Assembly: GCF_014646255.1 (NCBI RefSeq)
Contig: NZ_BMNC01000008.1
Coordinates: 1-64,000 of the forward strand
Source: Lentzea pudingi
GTDB taxonomy: Bacteria; Actinomycetota; Actinomycetes; Mycobacteriales; Pseudonocardiaceae
Direction: 5' to 3'
Length of the DNA: 64,000 nt
Made by a program: the position numbers and the translations under genes. The notes beneath the pieces are model-generated. The model was not told the origin of the DNA. It did no database searches and saw only the letters and a list, made by a program, of their open reading frames with translations. This document shows, in pieces, positions 8,000-16,646 of the stretch. Within the stretch, counting starts at the first letter, position 1. The number at the start of each line of letters is the position of its first letter.

Positions 8000-9117
8000 A
8001 CCCACGTGACCTGCTGGCCGAACTGATCTCCATCGACTCGGTCAACCCCGACCTCGTCCCCGGCGGCAACGGCGAGCGCGAGATCGCCGGCTTCCTCACC
8101 ACCTGGTTCCGCGCCAACGGCTTCGAGGTCCACCGCCTGGAGCAACGCCCGGGCAGGCCGTCGCTCGTCGGCGTCCGGAAGGGCACCGGCGGCGGGAAGT
8201 CGTTGATGCTCAACGGCCACGTCGACACGGTCGGCCTCTCCGGTTACGACGGTGACCCGCTGAAGCCGGAGATCAAGGACGGCAAGATGTTCGGTCGGGG
8301 CACCTTCGACATGAAGGGCGGCATCGCGGCCATGCTGGTCGCCGCCGCCCGAGCCACCGAGAGCCCGCTCAGAGGCGATGTCATCGTCGCGTGCGTTGCC
8401 GACGAGGAACACGGCAGCTTCGGCACGGAGGAGGTTCTCGACCACTTCACCGCCGACGCCGCCATCGTCACCGAGCCCAGCCACCTCGAGATCACGCTGG
8501 CGCACAAGGGTTTCGTGTGGTTCGACGTCGAGATCGAGGGCAGGGCGGCCCACGGCTCACGGCCGGAGCTCGGCATCGACGCCATCGCGAAGGCCGGGCA
8601 CTTCCTGGTGGCGCTCGAACAGCTCGCCCGAGACCTCGAAGAAGGCCCGCGACACGCCCTGCTCGGCACCGGCACGGTCCACGCCTCGCTGATCAGCGGC
8701 GGCGAGGAGGCCTCGACCTACCCGTCGGCCTGCCGGATCACCCTCGAACGCCGCACGGTCCCCGGAGAGTCGCCGCAGCAGACCGAGGACGAGCTGCGCG
8801 CGATCCTCGGCCACCTGACCGCGACGGTCCCGGACTTCCGGGCCACGCTCACCCGAGGCCTCGCCAGGGACCCGTTCGAGGCCGACCCGGACGCCGAGAT
8901 CGTCCGCACGCTCGTGGCCAACCTCGGCGCGCCGCCGGTCATCCGCGCCGAGCCGTTCTGGACCGACTGCGCCCTGCTGGACCGCGCCGGCATCCCCTGC
9001 CTGCTGTTCGGCGTCGACGGCGCGGGCGCCCACGCGGCGGTCGAGTACGTCGACCTCGCGTCGCTCGACCGGCTCACCGACGTCCTGACCGGCACGATCA
9101 CGGACTTCTGCCGCTAG
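7996..9117 (+). CDS. M20-family zinc amidohydrolase (YgeY/ArgE/DapE-like)
   Basis: This dinuclear zinc hydrolase of 373 residues probably deacylates an N-acyl amino acid. Metal-site motifs are visible: HVDT (H75, D77), GTFDMKGG (D105), DEEHGSFG (E137/E138), a later EPSH and the terminal GAHAAVEYV. The dimerisation-domain HGSRPELG motif is also present. The GTG start at 7996 overlaps the dpaL stop as GTGA, so translation is probably coupled. Pairing with dpaL suggests it processes an acylated or related diamino acid substrate. The exact substrate cannot be read from the sequence. Confidence 0.8.
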   Translation: MNPRDLLAELISIDSVNPDLVPGGNGEREIAGFLTTWFRANGFEVHRLEQRPGRPSLVGVRKGTGGGKSLMLNGHVDTVGLSGYDGDPLKPEIKDGKMFGRGTFDMKGGIAAMLVAAARATESPLRGDVIVACVADEEHGSFGTEEVLDHFTADAAIVTEPSHLEITLAHKGFVWFDVEIEGRAAHGSRPELGIDAIAKAGHFLVALEQLARDLEEGPRHALLGTGTVHASLISGGEEASTYPSACRITLERRTVPGESPQQTEDELRAILGHLTATVPDFRATLTRGLARDPFEADPDAEIVRTLVANLGAPPVIRAEPFWTDCALLDRAGIPCLLFGVDGAGAHAAVEYVDLASLDRLTDVLTGTITDFCR

Positions 9118-9152
9118 GTTCCTTCCTCGGGGAGTGCGAGGGGGAACCGGGG

Positions 9153-12100
9153 ATGCCACGCAAGGAACGGCCGCTCGACGCGGGTGACTCGGCCGTGCTC
9201 ACGTTCGCGCGGGAGCTCAGGTCGTTGCGGGAGCGGGCGGGCAGCCCCACCTACCGCCAGCTCAGTTCGGTGACGCACTACTCGGAGGCGGCGCTGTCCC
9301 AGGCCGCCGCCGGGCGCAAGCTGCCGACGCTGCAGGTCACGCTCGCCTACGTGCGGGCGTGCGGCGGTTCCGAGGAGGAGTGGGAACGCCGCTGGCACGC
9401 CACCGCCGCGACCGAGGCGCCGCCGGAGCAGGACCTCAGCTCGCCGTACGCCGGGCTGACCGCGTTCGGGCAGCAGGACGCCGAACGGTTCTTCGGCCGC
9501 GACCGCCTGATCGACCGCCTCGTCCGCCTGGTCGCGGAAGAACGCGTCGTCGTGGTCGTCGGCGCGTCAGGGGCGGGCAAGTCGTCGCTGCTCAGAGCCG
9601 GTCTGATGCCTCGACTCGGAGACCGGGCCGTGCTGTTCACGCCCGGTCCGAGTCCGGTGGAGGAGTGCTCCAAAGCGCGTCGGGACGAGGACACCGTTCT
9701 CGTGGTCGACCAGTTCGAGGAGGTCTTCACCCTCTGCGAGGACCGCGACACCCGCAGGCGCTTCGTCGACGTCGTCACCGCGCACCGGGTCGTGCTGGGT
9801 GTACGCGCCGACTTCTACGGCCACTGCACGGACTTCCCCGCCCTCGTCGAGGCCATGGGACGCGCCCAGCTCACGGTCGGCCCGATGAGCACGGACGAGC
9901 TGCGCGCCGCGATCGTCCAACCGGCCAGGCGCATCGGGCACACCGTCGAGACCGCACTGGTCGCCGAGCTCGTCGCGAACTGCGTCGAACAGGCGGGCGC
10001 GCTGCCGTTGCTCTCGCACGCCCTGCTGGAGACGTGGCGCCGCCGCAAGGGCAACACCCTGACGCTGCAGGGGTTCCGCGCCGCCGGCGGGTTCGAGGGC
10101 GCGCTGACCCGCACGGCCGAGTCGGTGTTCGCCGGGCTGACCGAACGGCAGCAGGAGGTCGTACGGTCGTTGTTCCTCCGGCTCACCGCGATCGGCGACG
10201 GCACCGAGGACACCAAGCGCCGCGTCCACCGCGACGAGCTCGACGACGAACCGGACACCGCGCTGGTGCTGGAGGCGCTGACCACCCACCGGCTGATCAC
10301 CGTCGACCACGACCGGGTCGAGATCACGCACGAGGCGTTGCTCCGCTGCTGGCCGAGGCTGCGGGAGTGGCTCGCGGCCGACCGCGACGGCCTGCGCGCC
10401 CACCGCGACCTGGCCGAGTCGGCGACGGTGTGGGAGTCGCTCGACCGCGATCCCGGCGCACTGGTCCGCGGCGCCCGCCTCGGCGCGTTCCGCCCGTGGC
10501 TGGCCGAGCCGCCGCACCCGCTGACCACCCGCGAACGCGAGTTCCTCACCGCCAGCGTCACCGCGGAGTCCGCCGAGCTCGCGAGCACCCGGAAGGACCG
10601 GCGGCGGCTGCAGGTCCTCGTCGGCCTGCTGACCCTGTTGCTGATCATCGTCACCGGCATCACCGTCACGGCGATGCAGGCCACCGGGGAGTCGACCAGG
10701 CAGCGCAACAGCGCGCTCTCCCAGAAGGTCGCCCAGGACGCCCAGCGCCTGCGCGGCAGCGATCCGGCGCTGGCCGCCCAGCTCGCGCTCGCCGCGTACC
10801 GGCTCTCCCCCACGCCGGACGCCCGCAGCGCCGTGCTCAGCGCGTTCACGCCGTTCTACGCCACCCGACTGACCGGCCACACCGACAACGTCAACTCCGT
10901 CGCGTACTCGCCGCGGCGCAAGCTGCTCGCCAGCTCCAGCCGGGATCACACGGTCGGGGTCGTCGACGTGGCCGACCCGCACCACCCGCGCGACGTCTCG
11001 AAGCTCACCGGCCACACGGACAACGTCGTGAAGGTCGCGTTCAACTCCGACGGCGCGATCCTGGCCACGGCCGGATGGGACCGCACGGCCCGTCTGTGGG
11101 ACGCGAGCACCGGCACCGCACTCGCCACCCTCAGCCACGTCGAGCAGGTCAACGCCGTGGCGTTCAGCAGCGACGACCGGGTGCTGGCCACCGCGAGCAC
11201 CGACGGGGTCGTCCGGCTGTGGGACCTCACCGACCTGCGCAGCCCGAAGAAGATCGCCGAACTGCCCCATCCCGGAGCCGTCATCTCACTCGCGTTCGGC
11301 CCGGACCGGCTCGTCACCGGCACCTGGGACGGCACAGCGCTGGTCTGGGACCTCAAGAACACCACCGCGCACACGCTGCCGGGCAAGGGGCCGGTCCACG
11401 CGATCGCCATCAGCCTGGACGGTCAGAACATCGCCATCAGCCACGACCGCGATGTCCGGGTCTGGCCGACGAACGGCGGCGAGCCGCGCACGCTGTCCGG
11501 CCACACCGACGTCGTGCGCGGCCTGGCGTTCAGCCCCGACGGCCGTCTCGCGAGCACGTCGGTCGACCGCACGGCCCGTGTCTGGGACCTGGACCGCCCC
11601 GACCCGCTCGTGCTGGCGGGCCACACCGCCGGGGTCGTCGCGGCCACGTTCGCCGGGACGACGCTGGCGACCGCGAGCGACGACCACACCGTCCGCCTGT
11701 GGGACCTGCCCGGTGAGCTCCTGCAGGCGCACAGCGACTCCGTCTACGCCGTCGCCACGAACGGCAGGATCGTCGCGACCGGCAGCTACGACCGCACCGT
11801 GAAGCTGTGGCAGGACGGCATGCTCCTGAGCGTCCTGAGAGGGCCCGCCGACGCCGTCAACGCGGTGAGGTTCACGCCCGACGGCAGGACCCTGCTCGCC
11901 GCCAGCGCCGACCACCGCGTGCACCGCTGGGACGTCAGCGGCGGCACGCCCGTGGAGCTTCCTGACCTCGCGGGCCACACCGACGCCGTCAACACGCTCG
12001 CCATCAGCCCGGACGGCTCGACCATCGCCACCGCGGGCACAGACCGCGCCATCGTCCTGTGGGACGCGCGGACGGGCGCCACGACCGGCACCCTGCTCGG

Positions 12101-12683
12101 CCATTCGGACTCCGTGGAGTCCCTCGCCTTCAGCCCCGACGGCCACCGGCTGGCCAGCGGCTCCGCCGACTTCAGCGTGCGCGTCTGGGACCTCGACCTG
12201 CGCCGGGTGACCACGCACGTCAGCGGCCGGTCGCACGTCGTCAAGTCGGTCGCGTTCAGCCCGGACGGCCGGTTCCTCGCCACCGGCGGCACCGACTTCG
12301 CCGTCCGCGTGTGGGATGCCGCGACCGGTGAGCTCAGCTCCGAGCTCACCGGCCACACCGACACCGTGCACGCCGTGGCGTTCTCCCCCGACGGCACGAC
12401 CCTGGCCAGTGCGAGCGCCGACCACGACGTCCGGCTGTGGCGGACGGACGACCACACCCCGCTGGCCACCCTGTCCGGCCACACCGAACGCGTCTACGCG
12501 CTCGCGTTCCTCCCCGACGGCCGCACGCTGCTCAGCGCGGGCGGCGATCGGACCGCACGAGCGTGGGAGGCCGACGCCGGCCACGCCGCCGGACGCATCT
12601 GCGCCGCGGTGTCGCCGCCCCTGTCCGCCCCCGACTGGAACCGCTACTTCCCGGACGTCGACCTCACCCCGCCCTGTCCGTGA
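9153..12683 (+). CDS. HTH-STAND NTPase-WD40 repeat protein
   Basis: This is a 1176-residue protein. An N-terminal helix-turn-helix (about 15-75) is followed by a STAND/NACHT-like NTPase with Walker A GASGAGKS (137-144) and a Walker B-like VLVVDQFEEVFT. A single predicted membrane segment (about 487-508, VLVGLLTLLLIIVTG) comes next. The C-terminus holds about fourteen WD40 repeats, many starting LxGHTDxV and ending in W-D, enough for two seven-bladed propellers. The ATG at 9153 follows GAGGGGG. Family members act as signal-sensing switches and some nSTAND proteins serve in phage defence, but no effector nuclease or protease domain is seen here. It stands alone, 35 bp after the M20 gene, and ends at a strong terminator. 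Confidence 0.85.
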   Translation: MPRKERPLDAGDSAVLTFARELRSLRERAGSPTYRQLSSVTHYSEAALSQAAAGRKLPTLQVTLAYVRACGGSEEEWERRWHATAATEAPPEQDLSSPYAGLTAFGQQDAERFFGRDRLIDRLVRLVAEERVVVVVGASGAGKSSLLRAGLMPRLGDRAVLFTPGPSPVEECSKARRDEDTVLVVDQFEEVFTLCEDRDTRRRFVDVVTAHRVVLGVRADFYGHCTDFPALVEAMGRAQLTVGPMSTDELRAAIVQPARRIGHTVETALVAELVANCVEQAGALPLLSHALLETWRRRKGNTLTLQGFRAAGGFEGALTRTAESVFAGLTERQQEVVRSLFLRLTAIGDGTEDTKRRVHRDELDDEPDTALVLEALTTHRLITVDHDRVEITHEALLRCWPRLREWLAADRDGLRAHRDLAESATVWESLDRDPGALVRGARLGAFRPWLAEPPHPLTTREREFLTASVTAESAELASTRKDRRRLQVLVGLLTLLLIIVTGITVTAMQATGESTRQRNSALSQKVAQDAQRLRGSDPALAAQLALAAYRLSPTPDARSAVLSAFTPFYATRLTGHTDNVNSVAYSPRRKLLASSSRDHTVGVVDVADPHHPRDVSKLTGHTDNVVKVAFNSDGAILATAGWDRTARLWDASTGTALATLSHVEQVNAVAFSSDDRVLATASTDGVVRLWDLTDLRSPKKIAELPHPGAVISLAFGPDRLVTGTWDGTALVWDLKNTTAHTLPGKGPVHAIAISLDGQNIAISHDRDVRVWPTNGGEPRTLSGHTDVVRGLAFSPDGRLASTSVDRTARVWDLDRPDPLVLAGHTAGVVAATFAGTTLATASDDHTVRLWDLPGELLQAHSDSVYAVATNGRIVATGSYDRTVKLWQDGMLLSVLRGPADAVNAVRFTPDGRTLLAASADHRVHRWDVSGGTPVELPDLAGHTDAVNTLAISPDGSTIATAGTDRAIVLWDARTGATTGTLLGHSDSVESLAFSPDGHRLASGSADFSVRVWDLDLRRVTTHVSGRSHVVKSVAFSPDGRFLATGGTDFAVRVWDAATGELSSELTGHTDTVHAVAFSPDGTTLASASADHDVRLWRTDDHTPLATLSGHTERVYALAFLPDGRTLLSAGGDRTARAWEADAGHAAGRICAAVSPPLSAPDWNRYFPDVDLTPPCP

Positions 12684-12737
12684 CGACCTTCGTCAGGACG
12701 ATCTCGGCAGGCCCACCTCGTCATTCATGCTCTTCCC

Positions 12738-12770
12738 CCTTCTCCCGCCGCCCTGTGTAGCGGGAGAAGG
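12738..12770. terminator. Bidirectional terminator between convergent genes
   Basis: A perfect 11-bp stem, CCTTCTCCCGC (12738-12748) with GCGGGAGAAGG (12760-12770), is flanked by pyrimidine-rich and TTCTTC tracts. It lies between the STAND-WD40 gene and the convergent acyltransferase gene. Confidence 0.75.
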
Positions 12771-12834
12771 TTCTTCACGGTCGAGGCGCCGGCGTGAAGA
12801 AACAACGGTGAACAACGGCGATCCGGAAGAAACC

Positions 12835-13827
12835 TCAGGCAGGCGTGGCTCGCTCTGGTGAACGGCTACCTCGTCGCATGACCGGTTCCTCGACGTAACG
12901 CCAGCTGAGCGCCGCCGCCGCGATCGTGAGCGCCGCCGCGACCGGCCCGGCGGCGACGCCCAGTTCCGGCCGCAGCCACAACGTCAGCGGGTAGTTCCAC
13001 AGGTAGGCGCCATAGGACAGGGTGCCCAGCGCCACGAGCGGCTTGATCGGCGTCGCGACCTGCTCCCACTTCGACCAGACCAGCAGCAGCACGGCCGTGC
13101 AGGCCGCGATGGCCGGGCCCGCGACGAGGTAGGTCAGCGCGTGGCCCCGCAGCGGGACGACCGAGAGCACGGCGAGGCCGGCCAGTGCGATCGGCACGGC
13201 CCAGCGCGGGGCGCTCGTGAGCTTGAGCCTGGTCGCGGCGCCGATCACGAAGCACACGAACCACGACGTCGGCAGCGCGTAGGCGTTGTCGGCGTCCGGC
13301 CACAGCCAGACCAGCGTGGCCGTGCAGGCCGCGAGCGCTCCCAGTGCCGTGACGACGAGGGCCGCGCCCGTCCGGTCGCGGACCCAGGCGAAGGCCAGCA
13401 GAGCCGGCCACAGCAGGTAGAACTGCTCCTCGGTCGCGAGCGTCCAGCCGTGGAACGCCGCCGGGCTCACGCCGCTGATCGGCAGATTGCCCGTGAACGT
13501 GACCAGGACGATCACGGTCCTGAGCAGCTTGTCGCGTTCTCCCAACGGGTCGAACACCAGCGTGACGACGGCGAAGACCACTGTGAGCGCTATCAACGCG
13601 GGCAGCAGCCTGCGAGCCCGCCGCAGGTAGAACCGCTTGAAGTCGACACGTCCCTTCGCCTGCAGCTCCCGTTGCAGGACGCCGGTGATCAGGTAGCCGC
13701 TGAGCGTGAAGAACACGACCACGCCGACCACACCGGCACCGGGGAACACGTCGGGGAACGCGTGGCGCAGCATCACGAGGAGGATCGCGATACCTCGCAG
13801 CACGTCCAGTCCGGCGATGCGCCTCAC
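12835..13827 (-). CDS. Acyltransferase-3 family membrane protein
   Basis: This integral membrane protein of 330 residues has about ten predicted helices. It opens with the family signature RIAGLDVLRGIAILLVMLRH and includes FFTLSGYLI, the RRARRLLPAL loop and GWTLATEEQFYLLWP. The family moves acyl groups onto sugars or other exported molecules. The same fold forms the N-terminal membrane half of VanT serine racemases. The GTG start at 13827 overlaps the D-Ala ligase stop (GTGA), making it the last gene of a four-gene coupled operon. Given the racemase two genes upstream, it may supply the VanT membrane function in trans. That is inference. Confidence 0.8.
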   Translation of the reverse strand: MRRIAGLDVLRGIAILLVMLRHAFPDVFPGAGVVGVVVFFTLSGYLITGVLQRELQAKGRVDFKRFYLRRARRLLPALIALTVVFAVVTLVFDPLGERDKLLRTVIVLVTFTGNLPISGVSPAAFHGWTLATEEQFYLLWPALLAFAWVRDRTGAALVVTALGALAACTATLVWLWPDADNAYALPTSWFVCFVIGAATRLKLTSAPRWAVPIALAGLAVLSVVPLRGHALTYLVAGPAIAACTAVLLLVWSKWEQVATPIKPLVALGTLSYGAYLWNYPLTLWLRPELGVAAGPVAAALTIAAAALSWRYVEEPVMRRGSRSPERATPA

Positions 13828-14777
13828 CGCACCGCTCCCCGGACCAGCTTGTCCAGCAGGTCCGGATAGGACAGTCCGGTGACCGCGAACATCTTGGGCA
13901 CCTGCGATTCCGCCGTCATGCCCGGCATGGTGTTGACCTCGTTCAGCACGAACCCGTCCCGGGTCAGGAAGAAGTCGACCCGCGCGAGCCCGCGGCAGCC
14001 GAGCGCCTCGTAGACCCTGAGCGCCGCGTCCTCCAGCGCCTTCAGCTCGGTGTCGTCCAGCGGGGCCGGGATCACGAACTGGGCGCTGCCGTCGTACTTC
14101 ACGGTCGTGTCGAAGAGCCCGGGGACCCGGATCTCCAGCGGCGGACCGGTCCGGCGGCCCTCGTCCGGGTCGTCGAGGACCGCGACGTCGATCTCCCGGC
14201 CGGCCAGGACCTCCTCGACCAGCACGCGGTCGTCCAGTTCCAGCGCCCGGCGCACAGCGGGTCCGAGGTCCTCCTCGCGCTCGACGAGCGCCACCCCGAA
14301 GCTCGATCCCGCTGCCACCGGCTTCACCACGACCGGCCCGGTGAAGTCCACAGTGGACGCGTTGGTGACCAGCGATCCCCTCGCCGTGCGGACCCCGACG
14401 GCCTCGGCGACGAGCTTGGTGGCCCACTTGTCCATCGCGAGCGCGCCGGCCCTCAGCGGTGAACCGACGTACGGCACACCGGCCAGTTCGCACAGGCCCG
14501 CCAGCGTGCCGTCCTCCCCCAACGGCCCGTGGACCAGCGGCAGCACCACGTCGCAGGTCGCCAGCACGTCGAGCGCGGCGGCCAGGCTGCCGGACGTCAG
14601 CGTGTCGAGCACCTGGCCGTCCTGCCCGTGCCACCGGCCATCGCGGCCGATCGTGAGCGACACGGCCTCGTACCGCGCCGGGTCGAGCGCCGCCCGCACC
14701 GACGCCGCCGACGCCACCGAGACGTCGTGCTCGCAGTTCTGCCCGCCGCCGATCACGGCGACGCGGATGCCCCTCAT
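13824..14777 (-). CDS. D-alanine-D-alanine (or D-Ala-D-Ser) ligase
   Basis: This ATP-grasp ligase of 317 residues forms the terminal peptidoglycan dipeptide. The N-terminal substrate-site glutamate is E16 (GGGQNCEHDVS). The Ser loop is KPVAAGSSFG (about 152-161). The omega-loop K227-Y228 resembles the Lys-Tyr of D-Ala-D-Ala ligases, not the His of D-lactate ligases. The magnesium site is RVDFF (D268) with NEVNTMPGMT (N279, E280). D-Ser as second substrate cannot be excluded. ATGA and GTGA overlaps tie it to the racemase and acyltransferase genes. It is probably an accessory Ddl, since housekeeping ddl usually lies elsewhere. Confidence 0.85.
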   Translation of the reverse strand: MRGIRVAVIGGGQNCEHDVSVASAASVRAALDPARYEAVSLTIGRDGRWHGQDGQVLDTLTSGSLAAALDVLATCDVVLPLVHGPLGEDGTLAGLCELAGVPYVGSPLRAGALAMDKWATKLVAEAVGVRTARGSLVTNASTVDFTGPVVVKPVAAGSSFGVALVEREEDLGPAVRRALELDDRVLVEEVLAGREIDVAVLDDPDEGRRTGPPLEIRVPGLFDTTVKYDGSAQFVIPAPLDDTELKALEDAALRVYEALGCRGLARVDFFLTRDGFVLNEVNTMPGMTAESQVPKMFAVTGLSYPDLLDKLVRGAVR

Positions 14778-15865
14778 CGAACGCTCCTCCGCACCCTCGC
14801 CCCGATGCCCGTCACGATCTCGTGCGGGATCGTCCCCGCCCACCGCGCCCAGTCCCCCACGGTCGGCTCGCCGTTCTCCCCCGGTCCGAACACCACTGCC
14901 TCGTCTCCGGGCATCACCGCGTCGTCCCCGGCGTCGACCACGACCTGGTCCATCGAGATCACCCCGGCGACCGACCGGCGTCTTCCCGCCAGCCACACCT
15001 CGGCACGGCCGGAAGCGGTGCGCGGCAAGCCATCCGCATAGCCCACCGGCAGCAGCGCCAGCGTCGTCTCGCGGTCGGTGACGTACGAGTGCCCGTACCC
15101 GACCCCCGTTCCCGCCGCGACCCGCCGCACCTGGACCACCGGCGCCGTGAACCGCAGGGCGGAACGCAGCCGGGTGGTCCCGGACGGGTCGATCCCCACC
15201 AGCCCTGCCCCGATCCGGACGACGTCCAGGTGGGTGCCGGGGTCGGTCAGCGCTGCGCTCGTGGCCGCGAGGTGCCGCACCGAGGGCCGCAGGCCCGCTT
15301 GGCGCGCCATCTCGACTCCTCTGGTGAACGCGCGCTTGCCGGGCTCACTCGCTCCAGGCATGTCGGCACAGGGCAGATGTCCCATCACTCCGACGACCGA
15401 GACCCTCCCGGCCAGTTCCGCACGGCGTGCGGCCGACATCAGCGACAGCCACGACTCCGGCGCGGCCCCGTCCCGCGCCATGCCCGTGTCCAGCTGCAGG
15501 TGCACCCGCACCCCGCCGTCCAGCGCCGCGAGGTGCTCCAGGCCCGGCACGCTCAGGTCGATCCCGTACCGGACGGCCGTGCGCACGTCCACATCGGCGG
15601 GGTTGAGCCAGCTGAGCACCGGAACGTCCACACCGGACTCCCGCACCGCCACGGCCTCCGCCAGCGACGTGACCCCGATCCACGTCGCTCCACTCGCGAC
15701 GGCCGTGCGCGCGACGTCCCCCAAGCCGTGCCCGAACCCGTCCGCCTTCACCACCGCCATGACGCCACCGCGCGCCCACGAGACGAACCGCCGCGTGTTG
15801 GCGGCCACCGCAGTGAGGTCCACCGAGAGCCCGGGCGCCGCCGAGACCTGGCGGACACTCGTCAC
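14774..15865 (-). CDS. Alanine racemase family protein (VanT-type racemase half)
   Basis: This is a fold-type III PLP racemase of 363 residues. The PLP lysine lies in AVVKADGFGHG, close to the family's AVVKADAYGHG. The opposing catalytic tyrosine region is GVGYGHSYVT, and the C-terminal dimer domain carries ISMDQVVVD. It would interconvert L- and D-alanine or serine. The GTG start at 15865 overlaps the dipeptidase stop and its own stop overlaps the ligase start, so all four genes are translationally coupled. It is close in size to stand-alone Alr and lacks the membrane domain of VanT, which here appears to be a separate gene. Confidence 0.85.
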   Translation of the reverse strand: MTSVRQVSAAPGLSVDLTAVAANTRRFVSWARGGVMAVVKADGFGHGLGDVARTAVASGATWIGVTSLAEAVAVRESGVDVPVLSWLNPADVDVRTAVRYGIDLSVPGLEHLAALDGGVRVHLQLDTGMARDGAAPESWLSLMSAARRAELAGRVSVVGVMGHLPCADMPGASEPGKRAFTRGVEMARQAGLRPSVRHLAATSAALTDPGTHLDVVRIGAGLVGIDPSGTTRLRSALRFTAPVVQVRRVAAGTGVGYGHSYVTDRETTLALLPVGYADGLPRTASGRAEVWLAGRRRSVAGVISMDQVVVDAGDDAVMPGDEAVVFGPGENGEPTVGDWARWAGTIPHEIVTGIGARVRRSVR

Positions 15866-16479
15866 GAGCGCGCCCACGCAGGCACCTCCACCGGTCCGTA
15901 GACGGCGTGGTCGGCGCCGGTCAGCAGCGCCCAGTAGCGGTCGCCGTAGGACCAGTGCCACCACTCGGTCGGGTAGTTGATCAGGCCGGCGCTCCCGAGG
16001 GCGTCGGCCAGCACTGTTCGGTTGTGGCGGGCCTCGTCGTCGACCGGTGCGCCGAAGAAGCACGCGCCGTCGCTCTCCTCGGGCGTGGCGTCGATCGCCG
16101 TGCCCATCCACAGTTCCGCGCCCGACGTCGTGACCAGCGTCAGGTCCACCGCCGCGCCCGCGACGTGCGGCGCGACGGCCAGCGGTGCCACGAACCGGCT
16201 CGACAACCGGCTGAGCTCGACGGCGTCGGCCGCGGGGTGGAGCTCCGCCAGTTCGGCCGTGTACCGCTCGATGATCGCGCTCTGGCCGGCGACGGTGCGG
16301 TGCCCCTCGACCACCCGCAGGTCCACACCGGACGGAAGCAGCGCGCGAGCCACGTCGAGCCGCCGCGCGAGCCCTTCCCGCACCAGCACGCCGGGCGCGT
16401 GGTCCAATGGCACCAAAGGATCCCCGTTGTCGAGCACGCGGACGGTGCGCACGACCGGATCGGCTAGCAGGATGGTCAT
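15862..16479 (-). CDS. VanX-like D-Ala-D-Ala dipeptidase (M15)
   Basis: This zinc peptidase of 205 residues has the M15 motifs in order: EGHRT, then HVAGAAVDLTL (zinc His and Asp), MGTAIDATPEE, and EWWHWSYGDRYWA (catalytic Glu and zinc His). VanX has equivalents of all of these. It lacks a signal peptide, consistent with cytoplasmic hydrolysis of D-Ala-D-Ala. It is the first gene of the four-gene operon. The sequence TAGGTT lies a few bases before the ATG, so the transcript may be leaderless. Combined with a D-Ala ligase and racemase, it would bias the precursor pool toward a product it cannot cut. The substrate preference is not proven. Confidence 0.85.
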   Translation of the reverse strand: MTILLADPVVRTVRVLDNGDPLVPLDHAPGVLVREGLARRLDVARALLPSGVDLRVVEGHRTVAGQSAIIERYTAELAELHPAADAVELSRLSSRFVAPLAVAPHVAGAAVDLTLVTTSGAELWMGTAIDATPEESDGACFFGAPVDDEARHNRTVLADALGSAGLINYPTEWWHWSYGDRYWALLTGADHAVYGPVEVPAWARS

Positions 16480-16646
16480 GCAGCCAACCTAGGAATCCGC
16501 GTCCACTCCGGACTCCTCCTCCCGGCCACCCCCGTGCGCCGAACGGCCGGTTCAGGACCGGGAACATCGGCCGAACGGCTGAGAACCCGCACACCGCGCC
16601 GGATTTCGGCAGACTGGTGAGGTGACCCGACAGAGGACGACCTGAC

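Noticed and set aside
8391..9152. N-terminal extension of the STAND-WD40 protein
   Set aside because: The extension overlaps the M20 hydrolase gene in another frame and is Arg-rich noise; the ATG at 9153 has a good ribosome-binding site.
13828..14634. N-terminal extension of the acyltransferase
   Set aside because: It lies within the D-Ala ligase gene in another frame. The GTG at 13827 directly precedes the conserved RIAGLDVLRG signature.
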